Shown: positions 7,326 through 14,195 of the stretch, in pieces
Layout: each line of letters starts with the position of its first letter
Position numbering within the stretch: position 1 is the first letter of the stretch
Assembly: GCA_019057735.1 (NCBI GenBank)
Contig: JAHLWV010000014.1
Span: 1-19,239 of the forward strand
Reading direction: 5' to 3'
DNA length: 19,239 nt
DNA from: Promethearchaeota archaeon
Lineage (GTDB): Archaea; Asgardarchaeota; Lokiarchaeia; Sigynarchaeales; SOKP01
Made by a program: the position numbers and the translations under genes
Notes under the pieces: generated by a model
Database searches by the model: none
Told to the model about the DNA's origin: nothing
The model's input: the letters and a program-made list of their open reading frames with translations, nothing else

Positions 7326-8365
7326 ACTACTTCTTCTAGTTTTTTAGTCTTAGCACTTTTATACATCGTCTCAACGATATTCAATATTTTATAACCGTAT
7401 AAACCATCAGTAAGTGGTTTCTTGTTTCTTAGAATGCAGTCAATAAAGTGAGCGATTTCTTGGGGATAGCCAAATGAATGTGCTTCGGAAGGAACAGGAA
7501 ATGTCCATCCTTTCGTAGTATCCGCTTTTTCTACAGCATACCCATACCCGCTTTTACTATACACGCTCACTAAATCAGAAAAAGTTGGAGCGACTTTAAT
7601 TTGACCTTCGGTGCCAAATAGCTCAAAACGCATGTCATAACCACCTGGTGCCGTCCAAGATTCTTCGATCACTATTTGAGCATCGTTTTCAAAATAAAGA
7701 ATTCCTACTGCGTTGTCTTCCACTTCACAAGTTCCAAAAATCCCTCGATCATGTTGTATTGTCCTCGTTTGGCAAAACACTTCACTAACCTCACATCCAA
7801 GATACCAAACTAAACAAGCAATATCGTGAACTCCTAAGTCTAACAACGCACCACCTCCAGATTCCTCTAGCTTGTAAAACCATCGAGAATGCGGTCCCGA
7901 ATGTTGTTCTTTACCGCGCCCCATATATATTACTCCTAAAGCGCCTTCTTTGATAATTTCTTTAACCTTGCTAAATGAAGGAGCGTACATGTTGTTTTCG
8001 CAATAAAAAATCTTCTTGTTTGAAGCTTTTTCCACGTCTAACATTTCTCTTGCTTCACTAATGTTTCTAGCTAATGGTTTTTCTACGAATGCATGCTTTC
8101 CTGAGTTCAAGATATTACATGTTACTTCTTTATGCAAATTATTTGGAACACATGCAGAAACAGCGTCGCATTCCAATTTTAGTAAGTCATTATAATCCCT
8201 AAAGTAGGTATCTGCGATATTGTATTTATTCATTAAGCTTTTGGCTTCATCTTTATTATTTGACGCAATTCCCACAATTTCTACATTTGGTAGTAAAGAA
8301 TATGAATAACAATGATGATCAGCAATAAAACCCGACCCGATAATGCCTACTTTAATGTGACTCAT
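7322..8365 (-). CDS. Gfo/Idh/MocA-family oxidoreductase
   Basis: NAD(P)-dependent dehydrogenase of sugars, inositols or nucleotide sugars. Its 347 residues have the two expected domains: an N-terminal Rossmann fold with GIIGSGFIA (7-15) and the EKPLA motif at 95-99 carrying the catalytic-type lysine (K96), then a C-terminal substrate domain with GGGALLDLGVHDI (170-182), whose Asp176 and His180 occupy the active-site helix. The ATG at 8365 has a good Shine-Dalgarno, GAGG, with 6 nt spacing. Its stop codon overlaps the stop of the aminotransferase gene by 4 bp on the opposite strand. It lies 69 bp downstream of the reductive-dehalogenase-like gene on the same strand. A partnership with the aminotransferase in amino-sugar synthesis is plausible but inferred from proximity. 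Confidence 0.9.
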   Translation of the reverse strand: MSHIKVGIIGSGFIADHHCYSYSLLPNVEIVGIASNNKDEAKSLMNKYNIADTYFRDYNDLLKLECDAVSACVPNNLHKEVTCNILNSGKHAFVEKPLARNISEAREMLDVEKASNKKIFYCENNMYAPSFSKVKEIIKEGALGVIYMGRGKEQHSGPHSRWFYKLEESGGGALLDLGVHDIACLVWYLGCEVSEVFCQTRTIQHDRGIFGTCEVEDNAVGILYFENDAQIVIEESWTAPGGYDMRFELFGTEGQIKVAPTFSDLVSVYSKSGYGYAVEKADTTKGWTFPVPSEAHSFGYPQEIAHFIDCILRNKKPLTDGLYGYKILNIVETMYKSAKTKKLEEVV

Positions 8366-8434
8366 TTTAATCCTCGCTTAATAATTTTGATTAATAATAA
8401 TTTAGGTTTTCAACTTTATAATTGTAGCAGGATT

Positions 8435-9544
8435 TTATTTCCAGAATGCAGAAGAAGAACTGAACTTGTTAATTTTGGAGAAAGGACAAGCAGCAATACA
8501 ATTCCCACAATCACCTGAATTTTCGATCCAAAATTCAAAACATTTTTCTACATCGACATAATATTTCTTAACACCTGAATTGTTAGAAATCGTAGCCGGT
8601 TCGAAAGTAGTGTCTTTTTCTTTTGTAATTGCGTCGTTTTCACAAGCATCAGCGCATTTATAGCAAGTTTTACAGAAGTTCCCCACTTTTTTAATAAAAC
8701 CTAAGTTCAATTCATCAGCTATTAAGGGCATATCTGTAAAAACTTTACAAATTCTAACTCTTGAGCCATATTCTGGTGTGAGCAATAATCCATTTCTGCC
8801 TAATGCTCCTAAACCTGCGTCAATTGCCAGCGGAATACTAAGTGCAGTATCGTTGCCACATTGGATGGCACGATATCCAAGATTTCTGATAAATTCACCT
8901 AAACAAGCGATTGTAAAAGCCATTTTTGAATAACCTACGGCTGCCGCAGCTGAAGCTGGTTGAGCGGGGGCTGTAGAAATTGCCATCTGGTCCATTTCGA
9001 TAGCCATAACAATAACCTTATTTATCCCTTCTGGCAAATTAATAGGGCTTTCTAATACAGAATTAGACGCTTCACCCTTTCTAATTCTTTCTTTTGAATC
9101 TGCTTCGCTGGTTAATGCTGGTCTTACAAAACCAGTTTTATAAATCCATCTCTCGTCAACATCGGCAATACCAACTAATGATGCTCCATAAAATTCAGCA
9201 GCTCTTTTAGTCTTTTTAGTAAATATTTTTAAATCTCTAACATGATATTTTTCTCTCAACCAATCCTCGCCGTATCCTAAGTCTATTAATTCTTCTCTAT
9301 GCCAGCTGAAAGCAAAAGGAAATTTTTCGTAAACAGTCCATCCTGCTGCAACTAACGCAAAATCAACCCGAGAATATCCGTCTTCACCCGAACTAATATG
9401 ATTGCCTATATTGTATTCGAACATTTTCCCATAAGTAGGTAACGATTTATCCCATAGTCTTCTATAAAGTACATTATACTTCTGTTCGAAGCGATGGTAA
9501 GAATTCTCGTCAATTTCGTAGGGAAAATCTTTTTTGGTTTGCAT
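8435..9544 (-). CDS. Reductive dehalogenase (RdhA)-family cobalamin/Fe-S protein, no Tat signal
   Basis: Related to corrinoid-dependent reductive dehalogenases, which remove halogens from organic halides using cob(I)alamin and two 4Fe-4S clusters. Visible over residues 201-260 is the RdhA core, including AIQCGNDTALSIPLA and GLGALGRNGLLLTPEYG. Tyr205, Asn231 and Arg264 are spaced 26 and 33 residues apart, the same as Tyr246/Asn272/Arg305 of Sulfurospirillum PceA. Cluster cysteines are C291/C294/C297/C301 and C335, C346/C349/C353. The first cluster ends CE rather than the usual CP. At 369 residues it is shorter than respiratory RdhA and starts without an RR signal peptide, so it should be cytoplasmic; no rdhB anchor gene is nearby. 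An epoxyqueuosine-reductase-like role is the main alternative, but the motif set favours RdhA. The natural substrate is unknown. Confidence 0.85.
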   Translation of the reverse strand: MQTKKDFPYEIDENSYHRFEQKYNVLYRRLWDKSLPTYGKMFEYNIGNHISSGEDGYSRVDFALVAAGWTVYEKFPFAFSWHREELIDLGYGEDWLREKYHVRDLKIFTKKTKRAAEFYGASLVGIADVDERWIYKTGFVRPALTSEADSKERIRKGEASNSVLESPINLPEGINKVIVMAIEMDQMAISTAPAQPASAAAAVGYSKMAFTIACLGEFIRNLGYRAIQCGNDTALSIPLAIDAGLGALGRNGLLLTPEYGSRVRICKVFTDMPLIADELNLGFIKKVGNFCKTCYKCADACENDAITKEKDTTFEPATISNNSGVKKYYVDVEKCFEFWIENSGDCGNCIAACPFSKINKFSSSSAFWK

Positions 9545-9647
9545 CGCAATACTTCTTCTCTATTTAATCCTTTTTTTACTTTTTCTTTAAAAGTGTTTAG
9601 TCTGTTAAATATTATTTTAAGGCATGAAATATAAAACTTTAAGAAGA

Positions 9648-9659
9648 AATTTATAAGGA
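9648..9659 (+). promoter_or_regulatory. TATA box for the GYD-domain gene
   Basis: AAATTTATAAGG is centred about 26 nt before the ATG at 9680 and no Shine-Dalgarno lies between, which fits a leaderless archaeal transcript. It would drive the three-gene run 9680-10968. Confidence 0.5.
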
Positions 9660-9679
9660 AAAGTATCATCATTTTCACT

Positions 9680-9970
9680 ATGCCAATTTTTATTCTTGCT
9701 ACGAAACTCCATCAAAATTTGGTAAAAGATCGTAAAGAGCACGGAGAAAAATTCTTAAAATTAGTTAAAGATAAAGTTCCGAGTGTTAAATGGATTGCGC
9801 ATTACGCAATATTAGGACCATATGATTTTATCGATATTTTCGAAGCTGATAACGAACACGAAGCAGCGAAAGTTTCTTTACTTTCCCGAACCGTAGGAGC
9901 TGATGTAGCTGAAAGCTGGACTGCGATTAAATACATAGAATTTCTTAAATTAGTGGAAGATTTAGAGTAA
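9680..9970 (+). CDS. GYD-domain protein
   Basis: A 96-residue protein matching the small GYD family (PF08734), whose function is not established. The pattern is visible in order: an opening strand (PIFILATKL), a helix with many charged residues, then IAHYAILGPYDFIDIFEADN with the signature G-x-YD at residues 46-49, then a helix (EAAKVSLLSRTVG) and a closing strand. The fold is expected to be ferredoxin-like, comparable to Lrp/AsnC ligand-binding (RAM) domains and Dabb proteins, and likely dimeric. It is the first gene of a run with the Lin0512 protein (18 nt downstream) and the DNA glycosylase. It is divergent from the RdhA-like gene. A stand-alone Lrp-type sensor domain is the alternative reading. 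Confidence 0.75.
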   Translation: MPIFILATKLHQNLVKDRKEHGEKFLKLVKDKVPSVKWIAHYAILGPYDFIDIFEADNEHEAAKVSLLSRTVGADVAESWTAIKYIEFLKLVEDLE

Positions 9971-9988
9971 AAGAAGTGTTGTTCACTA

Positions 9989-10369
9989 ATGAAGAGGTTT
10001 ATAGTACAAATAGGATCAGGTGTAGATCAACACGGACATAATGATGATTGCACTAATGCCGCAATAAAAGCGGTTAAAAACGCAATCTCAAATAACTGCC
10101 TTACCGGTCTATTGGAGATTTGTGGTTTAAAAGAACCAAAAGATCTCCAAAAAATGCTCGTACATGTGAAGATTGGAGCACCTTATCCTGAAAATATTAA
10201 AAAAGAAAAAGTTTTACAAGCTATTCCATTTGGTTCCAAATCAATCGAGATAGAAAAAGGAGGATTAGTTGCAGCAGGGATAATGATTGAAGAATTAGGG
10301 GATACTACTGATAAAATAATTGTTTGTAATGCAGCTGTAACTGTATCGATCCTACAAAAAGAGAAGTAA
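9989..10369 (+). CDS. Lin0512-family protein
   Basis: A 126-residue protein of the conserved but uncharacterised Lin0512 family (PF09585). The signature near the N-terminus is IGSGVDQHGHNDDCTNAA (8-25), where the family normally shows G-x-G-x-D-x-HG followed by T-x-A-A; His15, His17 and Asp19/Asp20 could bind a metal, which is inference. The second half carries LVHVKIGAPYP and a glycine-containing stretch (GGLVAAGIMIEELGD) typical of the family. There is no signal peptide or membrane segment. It lies 18 nt after the GYD gene and 26 nt before the glycosylase gene on the same strand, so co-transcription is likely. The biochemical role is unknown. Confidence 0.75.
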   Translation: MKRFIVQIGSGVDQHGHNDDCTNAAIKAVKNAISNNCLTGLLEICGLKEPKDLQKMLVHVKIGAPYPENIKKEKVLQAIPFGSKSIEIEKGGLVAAGIMIEELGDTTDKIIVCNAAVTVSILQKEK

Positions 10370-10395
10370 GTACAGTAAAAGGAGTAGTAATAATT

Positions 10396-10968
10396 ATGGT
10401 GAAAAGATGCAAATGGGCAGATTCTAACGAATTGATGAAAGAATATCACGATAAAGAATGGGGGACACCTCAACGTGATGACAAAATGCTCTACGAACTC
10501 TTGATTTTGGAAGGAATGCAAGCTGGATTAAGCTGGAACACGGTGCTTCAAAAACGAGACAATTTTAGAAAAGCTTTTGATAATTTTGACTACAATAAAA
10601 TTATGGGATACAAAGAAAAAAAAATCGAAGAATTGATGCAAAACGAAGGAATAATTCGAAATCGATTAAAAATTCAATCCGTAATCACAAATGCAAAATC
10701 ATTTATTAAAGTTCAAGAAGAATTTGGTTCATTTAATAAATATATATGGAATTTTGTGAATAATAAATCAGTTCATAATGCTTGGAATAAGTTAGAAGAC
10801 TTACCTCCAAACACCGAACTTTCTAACAGAATTAGCAAAGATATGAAAAAAAGAGGATTTAAATTTATTGGAACAACTATTATATACTCCTTTTTACAAG
10901 CTATTGGAGTTGTAAACGATCATACGACTGATTGCTTTCGATATAAAGAATTAGGTAATTCTCCTTAG
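10396..10968 (+). CDS. tag: DNA-3-methyladenine glycosylase I
   Basis: Base-excision repair enzyme that removes 3-methyladenine from alkylated DNA. Its 190 residues match the family (E. coli Tag is 187). The zinc-binding set is complete: Cys5, His18, His176 and Cys180 (in DHTTDC), corresponding to Cys4/His17/His175/Cys179 of E. coli. Glu39 in LLILEGMQAGLSW matches the catalytic-pocket glutamate, and YHDKEWG (17-23) is diagnostic. Upstream lies AAAGGAG, 11 nt before the ATG. It is last in the three-gene run and ends 2 nt before the stop of the convergent TIM-barrel gene. The family is mainly bacterial and appears patchily in archaea, so the gene may have arrived by transfer; this is inference. 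Confidence 0.95.
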   Translation: MVKRCKWADSNELMKEYHDKEWGTPQRDDKMLYELLILEGMQAGLSWNTVLQKRDNFRKAFDNFDYNKIMGYKEKKIEELMQNEGIIRNRLKIQSVITNAKSFIKVQEEFGSFNKYIWNFVNNKSVHNAWNKLEDLPPNTELSNRISKDMKKRGFKFIGTTIIYSFLQAIGVVNDHTTDCFRYKELGNSP

Positions 10969-10970
10969 GT

Positions 10971-12272
10971 TTAAGTTAAATTCTCTAAACCAATTTCTTC
11001 TTCTGCATATTTCTTTAATGCGATCCATTGAGCATCACTTGTCCCATAATATTTAAAAACCGCGATACCTAAACCAAAATCGAATCCTCTCATTTGTTTA
11101 AGCATTTCCTTTGAATTACATTCAACTGAATTTGTTACTGCTAAGATTGGGCTTCTGAATTCGTGAATTCTTTTTTTCATGTTCCTTATAAAATACCAAT
11201 AAAAAAGATTACCAACTTTCCCCCAATACCACCCATCGTCTCGCGTTCCCATTAAATAAGGATATTCCATGGGTGAAGCGACGTCTAAAATTGAAGATAA
11301 TTTTGTCCAATCTTGTCCTAATCTTTTTTGAGATAACATTTTCTTAGGACCCGGAAGACAAAACCATCCGGACGTACAATCTTCATCCGTATCCTTTATG
11401 ACTGTTTGAAGCTTTTGTGCGTATTCTGCTATCGTGTCTGACTTAAAATCATACCATTCGTGGCTTTTTAATAATTTTGCTTTAAATCCATAATTTTTAT
11501 TAAATTTCTCTTTACATCGATCGCAACAACATAAATCAGTAAAAGCTCCATCATATCTAATGTAATCAGCGAAAAAACCGCTAACTGCGTAATTTTTGAC
11601 GACTTCTCGTGTTAGATCTAGAAGATAATCAACATGTTTACTATTCGGGCACATAAAACTAGTAGTAGGTATATATCCTTTTCCCCTGGTGCCCCTTGCT
11701 TTTCCCTTCTTTAAATCAATCTTTTCAGTAAGGAAGGGGACTTTCTTTTTATATTCTTTAAACAACACACCTTCAGGTAAATCAATTCTCATCTCACCTT
11801 CTTCATGGGTTGATATTTCTCCTTTGTTGTATAGAATTCCCGATTTTTTGCCTGTTTTTCCATGAATACTGACGCGCTCAGGGTGGATAGCACCTTGATA
11901 AGCATCGTTCATACTCGTAAAAGATACCATTATCTTTATGCTTCGATCCTTACCCGCATCGCAAAATTCCCCTAAAATATCTCTATTGGTCGGATTCCAT
12001 CCAGCTTTCGTGTCCCACATGCATGCTCCGTCCGTGTCTTTAATAACAAGCCCTAAGAGGTTGATGTGGTGGTTTTCCAATTTATCCATGACTTCAATTA
12101 CATTCAATTTTCTTTCAGCGTATTCATAATCTAACTTTCTAAATCCTTTTGGCCCCCTTACCGGCATTAATCCCATACCATAAATTTGATTTGTTTTAAA
12201 AGCGGATTTAAATACTGATATTCCCTTGGGATCTGTTTTAAAATAATCTGTCCAATTAACTACACCTTTCAT
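10971..12272 (-). CDS. Putative glycoside-hydrolase-like TIM-barrel protein
   Basis: A 433-residue protein resembling the 'hypothetical glycosyl hydrolase-like' (GHL) TIM-barrel families. The best marker is residues 228-257, reading AVSGFFADYIRYDG, then three Cys (248-250), DRC and KEKF. The D-Y-x-R-Y strand end followed by a Cys-rich C-x-C-x-x-C-x-x-x-F element is typical of these proteins, and Asp236 may be catalytic. The C-terminal part has further barrel-like strands (ILDVASPMEYP, ILAVTNSVEC) and many Trp/Tyr residues, as in sugar-binding clefts. No signal peptide is visible, so it appears cytoplasmic, which is unusual for a polysaccharide-degrading enzyme. The ATG at 12272 has no Shine-Dalgarno. 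It is a single gene convergent with tag. Substrate and true activity are unknown. Confidence 0.55.
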   Translation of the reverse strand: MKGVVNWTDYFKTDPKGISVFKSAFKTNQIYGMGLMPVRGPKGFRKLDYEYAERKLNVIEVMDKLENHHINLLGLVIKDTDGACMWDTKAGWNPTNRDILGEFCDAGKDRSIKIMVSFTSMNDAYQGAIHPERVSIHGKTGKKSGILYNKGEISTHEEGEMRIDLPEGVLFKEYKKKVPFLTEKIDLKKGKARGTRGKGYIPTTSFMCPNSKHVDYLLDLTREVVKNYAVSGFFADYIRYDGAFTDLCCCDRCKEKFNKNYGFKAKLLKSHEWYDFKSDTIAEYAQKLQTVIKDTDEDCTSGWFCLPGPKKMLSQKRLGQDWTKLSSILDVASPMEYPYLMGTRDDGWYWGKVGNLFYWYFIRNMKKRIHEFRSPILAVTNSVECNSKEMLKQMRGFDFGLGIAVFKYYGTSDAQWIALKKYAEEEIGLENLT

Positions 12273-12557
12273 CTTATTTTAAGGCTCATTTACATTTTTT
12301 TTCATAATATTATCTAATAAATTTTGGTAAAATAGATAGCTTTACTCTTCAAATTCGATAATTATTTAATACAATTCTTTTAGTAAATTTTTAAGGTTAT
12401 TAGAATTTTTTATAATACAATCATTTAAACATTTATATATACTATAACGAATATTCATAATTGAAATCAAATTAAAATATATGCTTATCACATCATTTCA
12501 ATAGAAAAGACAAAATAATCAATATTGATAGTTTTATTTGGAGAAAAATGAACAAAA
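12273..12557. other. Divergent promoter gap between TIM-barrel and GTPase genes
   Basis: A 285-bp AT-rich gap. It contains TATA-like stretches on the plus strand at 12432-12446 and 12474-12484 and a perfect 12-bp palindrome ATCAATATTGAT (12518-12529), 28 bp before the GTPase ATG. A GGAG ribosome site at 12540-12543 follows. No small RNA or open frame of note is seen. Confidence 0.5.
12518..12529. repeat. 12-bp perfect palindrome upstream of the GTPase
   Basis: ATCAATATTGAT lies 28 bp before the GTPase start, where a TATA box or operator would be expected. It may be a repressor site or coincidence. Confidence 0.3.
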
Positions 12558-12577
12558 ATGTACGACGCCACCTTTAA
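12548..12577 (+). other. Possible 9-codon upstream ORF overlapping the GTPase start
   Basis: ATG at 12548 sits 4 nt after GGAG (12540-12543) and encodes MNKNVRRHL before TAA, ending 17 nt inside the GTPase gene in another frame. The GTPase ATG at 12558 is 14 nt from the same ribosome site, a poor spacing. Translation of this frame could tune GTPase expression by reinitiation or competition; alternatively it is chance. Confidence 0.2.
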
Positions 12578-13082
12578 GATAATCATTTTCGGAGATGCGG
12601 GTTGTGGGAAAACCACTTTAACTCAAAGATTTTTAACGAATTTATTTGTTTCAGATCAAACAATGACGATCGGTGTAGACTTTGAAGTAAAAAGCTTAAC
12701 AGTTGACGAACAAAAAGTAAAATTACAAATTTGGGATTTTGGAGGGGAAGAAAGATTTAGGTTTTTACTCCCTACTTATGTGAGAGGTGCTCGTGGTGGC
12801 CTATTCTTGTACGATATAACCAATTTTTCCTCAATTGCTCACATTGATGATTGGCTTAGCGTTATACGAAAAGAAATAAGAGCTGAAGATATTTTTCCCA
12901 TCATCGTAGTTGGAGGAAAGGCAGATTTAGTAGAAAGCAGAGAAGTTTCATCTGCAGAAGGTATTAAAATTGCGAAATCAAGAAATGTGAACGGTTTTAT
13001 TGAAACAAGCTCTAAATCAGGAGAAAATGTAGAAAAAACCTTCGAAGCGTTAACGAGATTAATGCTTAATGACGCAAAATAA
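12558..13082 (+). CDS. Rab/Ras-like small GTPase (Asgard type)
   Basis: Small GTP-binding protein of the Ras superfamily, one of the large GTPase set characteristic of Asgard archaea. Of its 174 residues, G1 is GDAGCGKT (12-19), G2 uses Thr37 in TIGVDF, G3 is WDFGGEERF (59-67), G4 is GGKAD (119-123), and G5 is TSSK (150-153). Two departures matter. The G3 Ala-Gly-Gln is Gly-Gly-Glu, so the catalytic glutamine is replaced by Glu64. The G4 Asn-Lys-x-Asp has Gly120 in place of Asn, which normally contacts guanine. There is no C-terminal cysteine for prenylation, so membrane attachment would need a partner. The in-frame start is fixed by a TGA three codons upstream. It is convergent with the winged-helix gene. 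Its cellular role is unknown. Confidence 0.93.
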   Translation: MYDATFKIIIFGDAGCGKTTLTQRFLTNLFVSDQTMTIGVDFEVKSLTVDEQKVKLQIWDFGGEERFRFLLPTYVRGARGGLFLYDITNFSSIAHIDDWLSVIRKEIRAEDIFPIIVVGGKADLVESREVSSAEGIKIAKSRNVNGFIETSSKSGENVEKTFEALTRLMLNDAK

Positions 13083-13151
13083 AGATTTAATAGTCATAAT
13101 CTACACATAGAACCATTCATTTACAAAAAATGCATTCCTTCTTAATCAATA

Positions 13152-14018
13152 TTATCTATTTATGATTTCAGTAATTTTTTCGGGCACTCTTGTATTAATC
13201 CTTCGATTCAATACCATTGTTTGATACTCCATGTCTTTTCTATATTGGTGCGCATACCCAATTAACTGCTCGATAATTTCAATTTCTTTCTCTGTATCAC
13301 TAATACAATACCCTCCAAAGCTAGGTATTTCAGCGTACTTCTGATTTAGAATTTCTTGAAGCTCGGCCGGTAATACATCAGTTCTATCTTTTAATGCTGA
13401 ATTTATAGAATCAAGAAGACTTATGTATCTTTCTTGTTTGCCGAACTGACATAAAACACATTTTAAGGCTCTATTTTTAAGAATATAAAGTATAATAACA
13501 CCAATTTGGTATCTAAAAGATTCGACTATTTCATTAAAGATACCTTTTTTCATGTATTTTTTCACGATAATTTCTGTAACTGAATATAAACTTGAGAAAT
13601 ATATGGCTCTGGAAAAATAGGCGGGGTCAACACAGAACAATCGTGTGAACCAAAAGGGGCTAATATCGAGAGGTGGATCTTCATGAAGGATATAGTTTAC
13701 TAATCTTCCGTCCCGTTCTTTGTATAGTGTCGTTTCTCTTTTTAGAATATTTAAGTAGGTTGAAATTGTCGAACGCGCTATATCTTTAAAAAATTTCTTA
13801 TACTCTAATTCTACTTCACGCGTTGTGACTTTTTTCTTACCCTCGATAAAAAATTTAAGCATGATGCCTAAAATTCGGTTCTCGTGAAGCCTACCTGTTT
13901 TTACTTGCTGTTGCTCGCTCTCGTCTTCCCGTATGTTATAAATATCAATTAATTCAGGAGCGATTTCGTGAATAATCTTTTCTAATATATAGATGTTTAA
14001 TTCAGTAATTTCTAACAA
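13152..14018 (-). CDS. Winged-helix DNA-binding protein, Asgard-specific, unknown role
   Basis: A 288-residue protein with no family I can name. Residues about 45-113 look like a winged helix: helix (RILGIMLKFFI), a turn-helix segment TTREVELEYKKFFKDIARS, a recognition-like helix TISTYLNILKRE, then a β-hairpin wing (RDGRLVNYIL). The remaining 170 residues are helical and include a CVLC pair (187-190) and a further Cys238, which could bind metal or sense redox state; this is inference. The frame opens at TTG (14018), directly after an in-frame TGA-GGA. A TATA-like box about 25 nt upstream would make the transcript leaderless at that TTG; no in-frame ATG appears until residue 53. A transcription regulator is the likely role; targets are unknown. 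Confidence 0.55.
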   Translation of the reverse strand: MLEITELNIYILEKIIHEIAPELIDIYNIREDESEQQQVKTGRLHENRILGIMLKFFIEGKKKVTTREVELEYKKFFKDIARSTISTYLNILKRETTLYKERDGRLVNYILHEDPPLDISPFWFTRLFCVDPAYFSRAIYFSSLYSVTEIIVKKYMKKGIFNEIVESFRYQIGVIILYILKNRALKCVLCQFGKQERYISLLDSINSALKDRTDVLPAELQEILNQKYAEIPSFGGYCISDTEKEIEIIEQLIGYAHQYRKDMEYQTMVLNRRINTRVPEKITEIINR

Positions 14019-14035
14019 TCCTCAAAATTGATATT

Positions 14036-14047
14036 TATTATAAATTA
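14036..14047 (-). promoter_or_regulatory. TATA-like box for the winged-helix gene
   Basis: On the minus strand TAATTTATAATA is centred about 24 nt before the TTG start at 14018, matching leaderless archaeal promoters and supporting that start. Confidence 0.4.
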
Positions 14048-14195
14048 TTAAAAAAAATGTAAACTTTTAATAATATTTATTCTAGTTACACCGAAGGATC
14101 CAAATTTATAATGCAGAACTAATTAAAGCGTCGCGAGATAAAAGATATAAAAAAATTAGATGTTTTATAGATTTTTATGAATTGTATCTTGGCGG

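Noticed and set aside
8312..8518. 68-codon plus-strand frame between the oxidoreductase and RdhA-like genes
   Set aside because: It overlaps both conserved genes on the opposite strand and has no family features.
9406..9678. 90-codon minus-strand frame overlapping the start of the RdhA-like gene
   Set aside because: Half of it overlaps the conserved RdhA-like reading frame and the rest is the AT-rich divergent promoter gap; the Ile/Phe/Lys-rich start reflects base composition.
10183..10521. 112-codon minus-strand frame across the Lin0512/tag junction
   Set aside because: It is antisense to two well-supported genes and rich in Phe/Ile/Ser from reversed AT-rich codons.
14102..14160. TATA-like sequence and short GC-rich patch suggesting a small RNA
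   Set aside because: There is no clear terminator or stable structure, and TATA-like strings are common in this AT-rich DNA.
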